A stretch of 64,000 nt of DNA. Source: Calamus simplicifolius. Lineage: Eukaryota > Streptophyta > Magnoliopsida > Arecales > Arecaceae. The notes beneath the pieces were generated by a model. It was not told the origin of the DNA, searched no databases, and saw only the letters and a list, made by a program, of their open reading frames with translations. Positions 59,764-64,000 of the stretch are shown here, in pieces. How positions within the stretch are numbered: position 1 is the first letter of the stretch; every line of letters starts with the position of its first letter. A program made the position numbers and the translations under genes. The stretch lies in assembly GCA_900491605.1 (NCBI GenBank), contig UESW01003904.1, positions 1,239,654 to 1,303,653 of the forward strand, in the 5' to 3' direction.

Positions 59764-60052
59764 AAAGTTCTCGGAAGTTCACTCGAGGAGTTCTGTTTGG
59801 TGGGAGTGATCCAAGCTCACATTTTCAAACGGTGAAGCGTGTGGAAGAAACCTCGCAGCGGAACAATGGGTCCACGCGGCGAGCTTCTATTTCCACCGCC
59901 CAAATTGCTCGCTACACCACTCCTTTTAAATTTTATTTATTTTTTACTCTCCGCACCTCTCCTAAAATAATATTTCTAAACTATCCCTACCCCCAAATTA
60001 CTTTATACACTCCCTCTCCTTCAACGCACCGTCCAAATCATCCTTCCCCTCT

Positions 60053-60087
<35 letters not shown>

Positions 60088-60270
60088 TCCTTCCTTGGCT
60101 TCGAAGCGTCCCAGCGACCTTCTTTCCCGGCATCGGCTAGTAGTGGTATCCCGACGACCTCCTTCCCCTGTACCGGCAACAACGGCGATGAGTTCCCTAA
60201 ACCCATCGCCTCCGCCCCCCTCCCTCGCCTGCGCCCCCCTCCGACAAACACCGCCTGGGCCAACTCTCTA
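59764..60270. other. CBP60 upstream region with CT microsatellite
   Basis: No gene recognised. A CT tract lies at about 60056-60084, and a GC-rich stretch at 60085-60270 with open frames on both strands that look incidental. Confidence 0.5.
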
Positions 60271-63075
60271 TTCGGCCCAACCCGACCGAACATGCTTGTT
60301 CCTATTCGGCCCTATGTGGGCGAACAGAGGGTTTTAAATTTTTTTAAATTTATTATAAGTAGTTTTAAATAAATTTGATATTTAGTAAATATTTATATAT
60401 AAATAAATTGATTATTTAGTATATATATATAACTTATTATATTATTTTAATAAAAATACATGTATAAACGGTATAGTTTAGTTTTTGAGAAAAAAATTGG
60501 ACATATTTTAATCTTGTGCATTAATGCTGATTAATGTTATGTTTCAGATATGGTTGTTGGTCCCTCACGAGTTAGACCCACAGCGTCAGTTAGGAGACGT
60601 CGTAGCAAGCATGCTGAGCCTGAGGTTCCTGTTGCACCATCTCTCCCAGCTGAGACAGTAGACGAGAACATCCCAGCTATGGATGTTGAAGATGAAGATG
60701 GGCCATGTCCAAGCGGTTCAAAGGATGAGTCTGTCCTTAGTAGTTTCAGGACATATATAGCACCCTCCATTTGGAGGCAATATGTATTGTTTGTTTGTTA
60801 TTATACTATATTTCCTTTAATGTATTATTACGATGGTGTTATATAAATTATTAATATTATCCTTTTATATTTTACAAAAATGGGCCCCACTAAAGTGCAT
60901 AAACCATATTGCCAAGGTAGATGAGTGGCAGTGGTGGGCATCAGGGCAATCAAATAGGATGTTCAGAGAAATAGTTTAGCAGTCAGGCCTGGTTGAACTA
61001 GTGCACTGCTCTTATCGGTTCACTGATAAGATTCTTGTCTCGGGCTTCGTAGAGAAATGGCAGGTCAAGACGAACACCTCATGTTGGATGATGTTGCCAC
61101 CATATTAGGGATTAATGTCATGGATGCCTTAGTGTCACTATCATGTGATAGGATGGGTGATTGGGATGCTGAGGACCTACTAGTGGAGCTGTTAGGTGTG
61201 TCACAGGTAGACGCGCATTAGGAGATGCTATTAGTATGTGGTCAGTCTGTGAGGTTAGAGTGGCTAAAGAGTCATTTTCATGTTGTATCTGATAGAGTAG
61301 CCACCATAGGATAGAGTGTGCAGCGCGAGGATATTTGCTATTTTTGTTAGGGTGTACACTCTTTGTTGATAAAAGCGGGATGAAGGTGCCTACAGCTTAT
61401 CTTTCTCTACTTTGGGGTTTGGATAAGGTGAACACATATGCCTGGGATGCTGATGCCTTGACTCATTTATATTGGCAATTGGGGATTGCATTTAGGGCAT
61501 CTGTTAGACAGATTAGTGGATATATGACGCTGCTCCAAGTATGGATTTATGAGCATTTCCCATATCTCACTCCTTACCTATCCCTTGATTATACTGATGC
61601 CACCAGGCCTCGCGTGCACCGATGGATTCCTGATAGTCTATCACGTATCATAATGGGCCATTTAGTGATTTTACGCGAGTTATTGGATGTTTTGAGGGCT
61701 AATAAGGTACGTACCATAGGACCATACACTTATATATTTCTATGATTTGCCATATATTATCAAACTAATTAGGATTTATCGGTTGTAGGTAGTTTGGGAT
61801 CCCCATCGTCATATTCGGGAGATCATCCATTCCTAGATATTGCATTCTTTAGTGGATGCCTGAAGTGCATGGATGTCGTAAAACCCTATCATCCTGAAAT
61901 AGTTCTATGACAGTTCGATAGGATACAGACGATCCCTCGCACACCACTAGCCCCTGTGCGAGCCAGTAGAGGATCAACAATAGCATCATACTGCATCCGG
62001 TACATCTTCTATGATCAGATGTGGAAGAGGTGGGAGGATCACCTGTTGAGCCGAGCAAGTAGGAGCCATCCGGTGACCCGACCATTAGATTGCATACCAG
62101 GATATATAGATTGGTATTCTCGTAACACACACCTGGTTGTTCACCCCCCGGAGAGCTGATCCAGTATCTATTCCCGATCACATCCCGATGATGTCGATGC
62201 TGACATGCAAGGGCAGTGTATTGCAGATGCCGTTAGCATTGGCACCGGCACTTCATATGGATCGGAAGGAGGCTGCATCACAGGGGACCTACCTGTACGA
62301 CGTTATTGGGCAGATGACATAGGTGTTGTAGGGTAAGCATATCTCTACAGTTGAGCCTGGCCCTAGTCATGCATCTAGCCCTAGTCATGCATCACCACAG
62401 CAGTATAGTCATCGACGACGACGAGATAGGGATTGATGTTGTATCTTATGTATTTTTATAGCTTTTAGCACATATTTTGTAAAATACATTGAAATTTTAA
62501 TGAAAGTTCATTTAAATTAATTTTTTTATGCCAGAGTCAAAATTTAATGCACTTTTAATGCAGCATAGTCATCCACCGATCAGATGATGGATAATTCTTG
62601 AAATATGATAATGCATGAGCGATCTTGTCAATATAGATTATTGGCTTATACGCCCCGGCATGGCACGCTCAAGCACGGCATGCCTCGGCACGGGCACAAC
62701 ACTCCATGGCACGGGTTGGTACGGGCCGGCATGGGTCGGCACGGGCCGAACCGCATGCCCCAACATGGGCCACACACATCAGCATGCCTAGCATGGTCAA
62801 AAAATCATGTTAAACCCTAACCCTAAATTACCCTAAACACTAAACCTCAACCCCCCTGTGCGACCCATCCCGGCCGAACAAATCCATTTGTTCGGCCACA
62901 CACCTGTGTGGCCAAACAGAAGCCCACTATTCGGCCAGGATGGGCTGAACAGCGGTGAAGCCCACTATTCGGCCAGGATGGGCCGAACAAAGGGCCCCTG
63001 TTTGGCCCATTTCGGCTTAACATAGGGCCTATGTTCGACCACACACTGTTTGGCCCTGTGTGGGGCCAAACAAAT
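60270..63075 (+). mobile_element. Decayed transposon carrying a plant mobile domain (PMD)
   Basis: The left end (60270-60330) and right end (62860-63075) are both rich in TTCGGCC / GGCCGAACA motifs in both orientations, resembling subterminal repeats of a DNA transposon. Between them lies a broken PMD coding region. Exact termini and a target duplication could not be fixed. 62650-62800 holds GGCACGGG / GGCATGG motifs like those at the hAT ends. Confidence 0.6.
60550..62330 (+). pseudogene. PMD (MAIN-like) protein, broken
   Basis: The N-terminal part at 60550-60780 has a basic start (RPTASVRRRRSKH) and then SVLSSFRTYIAPSIW. After a roughly 120-bp AT-rich gap it continues with AKVDEWQWWASGQSNRMF, LMLDDVATILGINVMDALV, LLFLLGCTLFVDKSGMKVPT, YLSLLWGLDKVNTYAWDADA, LTHLYWQLGIAFRASVRQIS, WIYEHFPYLTPYLSLDYTDA, CLKCMDVVKPYHPEIVL and RASRGSTIASYCIRYIFYDQ. 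The order is that of transposon-borne PMD proteins (also annotated as serine/threonine phosphatase 7 long-form homologues). At least five frame changes or stops are present. Confidence 0.8.
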
Positions 63076-63240
63076 CACGAACCATGAAAAAAAAAGCTTC
63101 AAAACAAGTTTAAAAATGAACCTTTGCCTTCATAGAACCTTCCTAAATTGCTAGTTGCTTGTCTATTATTCAATTAAAGATTGAAATCTCTTCAAATAAG
63201 GGTCAAAATGGATTGAGCACATTTTTTTTCACTTGAATGT

Positions 63241-63277
63241 GGGAGGGGGGAGGGGAGGGAGGGGTTGGAGGGGGGTG
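63241..63277 (+). repeat. G-rich tract with quadruplex-like G runs
   Basis: GGGAGGGGGGAGGGGAGGGA GGGG followed by GGAGGGGGG. Several runs of three or more G with one- to two-base loops. Confidence 0.75.
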
Positions 63278-63499
63278 TTTTGTTCAAGGAAGTGCAGAGT
63301 AATCCAGTGGTATTTTGGTTAAGTTTTTTAAGGGTAAAATTAAAATATTTGTTTGGTTAAGTGGGGAGTGGATTGAGCAATTTGGATGGTGCAAATAGAA
63401 GCTCTCGTTCATGCGCACAGCGGACTTGGCACTTAGCCCCTGAACTTTGATATATTTACACTTTTTCGCTTAAATTCATATCCATCTTATCTACCGTTT

Positions 63500-63915
63500 C
63501 CAATGGAGCTCTGTTAGCAGCAAGAGGTTTTGATAGTCTTGACGCCTCAGTCCCTATGATTGAGCGTTATATTGCTTGGGTCAGCATCTCCTACGCCACT
63601 CGGATTCTTGTTGCTCATAGCCTTCTCATTGAGGAGGATTCTATGACTGTCATCCGATGGCTTCGAAAGGAAAACTGCCCCCAAGTCCCCACCAATTAGC
63701 TTCTCTATGATATTTGGTCTATCCTTTGAGAGGTCTATAGAGCCCAGATCCATCATATCTACCGTGAAACCAATTCAGTAGCCGATTGGGTGGTGGCCTC
63801 TGTGGCTCATCATGCTGATTTTTGGTTTTGGAGTCAGGGTGACCCTTATCCCCTTGTTCTTCAACAAATCTTGTATTCCGATCTATCTGGGTTGACTCAT
63901 ACTATATTAGTGTGA
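63500..63915 (+). pseudogene. LINE-type RNase H remnant
   Basis: AARGFDSLDASVPMIERYIA, IEEDSMTVIRWLRKEN and IHHIYRETNSVADWVVAS match the RNase H (RVT_3-like) domain at the 3' end of L1-type plant LINEs, in particular the H-x-x-RE-x-N-x-x-ADW signature. Two in-frame stops (about 63698 and 63727) interrupt it. No RT is visible upstream. A TA microsatellite follows at about 63932-63951. Confidence 0.7.
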
Positions 63916-63931
63916 TCACCCATTTGTACCT

Positions 63932-63951
63932 ATATATATATATATATATAT
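63932..63951 (+). repeat. TA microsatellite
   Basis: Uninterrupted TATATA tract of about 20 bp after the LINE RNase H remnant. Confidence 0.9.
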
Positions 63952-64000
63952 ACTTTATCACTGCTATTTAAATAAGCATTAAAATTAATAAAAATAATTA

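Noticed and set aside
62812..62850. Telomere-like AAACCCTAACCCTAAATTACCC
   Set aside because: Only about two perfect CCCTAAA-type units followed by degenerate ones. Too short to call an interstitial telomeric tract.
1..64000. CRISPR array, tRNA or rRNA genes
   Set aside because: No regularly spaced short direct repeats with unique spacers and no tRNA or rRNA consensus seen. The TGGTATCAGAGC matches are retrotransposon primer-binding sites.

Overview
This window is plant nuclear DNA. It is intron-rich, dominated by transposable elements, and carries no operon-like gene packing. The gene families (a CBP60 calmodulin-binding transcription factor and a CH-domain kinesin-14) and the repeat types (SIRE-like and other Ty1/copia, chromodomain Ty3/gypsy, hAT, PIF/Harbinger-type MITEs, RTE-type LINE, plant-mobile-domain transposon) are all angiosperm. 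I suspect a monocot with a large genome but cannot name a species from the sequence.

Layout. 1-6966: a Ty1/copia element on the minus strand, with two Gag zinc knuckles, protease, integrase, RT and RNase H in broken frames; its 5' LTR is 5506-6966. It is inserted in the 3' part of a Ty3/gypsy integrase/chromodomain remnant (6967-7347). That remnant runs into a 2.47-kb gypsy LTR (7348-9819), which is followed directly by a primer-binding site and a second gypsy gag-pro-RT (to about 12471). One LTR is therefore shared by two partial elements. 12577-25601: a 5'-truncated kinesin-14 (KCH type) pseudogene on the plus strand. A 1.5-kb block holding several of its exons is tandemly triplicated, and the first copy is split by a hAT element (13165-16533, 8-bp target duplication). 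26580-31424: a copia element (+) that has lost nearly all of its RT. 34599-59648: a CBP60 gene on the minus strand. I could join its seven coding exons into an uninterrupted 470-codon frame. Its introns hold a second RT-deleted copia of the same family (36303-41052), three MITE-like elements, an RTE LINE remnant, AT-rich repeats and a second hAT (50842-53954, 8-bp target duplication). 60270-63075: a decayed transposon carrying a plant mobile domain and flanked by TTCGGCC-rich ends. 63500-63915: a LINE-type RNase H remnant.

Functional reading. The only gene that looks intact is CBP60, which has spread over 25 kb by intronic TE insertion while keeping every splice phase. The kinesin is dead: it has nonsense codons, two inferred frameshifting deletions, a probable lost splice donor and a missing 5' end. 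The kinesin and CBP60 lie in convergent orientation with a copia element between them.

Most notable observations: (1) the triplicated kinesin exon block with ATTC microhomology at its junctions; (2) two copia copies with the same RT-removing deletion, implying spread of a non-autonomous derivative; (3) a 116-bp AT-rich GT-AG intron-like segment interrupting gypsy gag-pro in frame; (4) the shared-LTR gypsy arrangement; (5) two hAT copies with precise 8-bp target duplications and unusual subterminal repeats. I saw no CRISPR array, rRNA or tRNA gene, and no clearly new multi-gene system.
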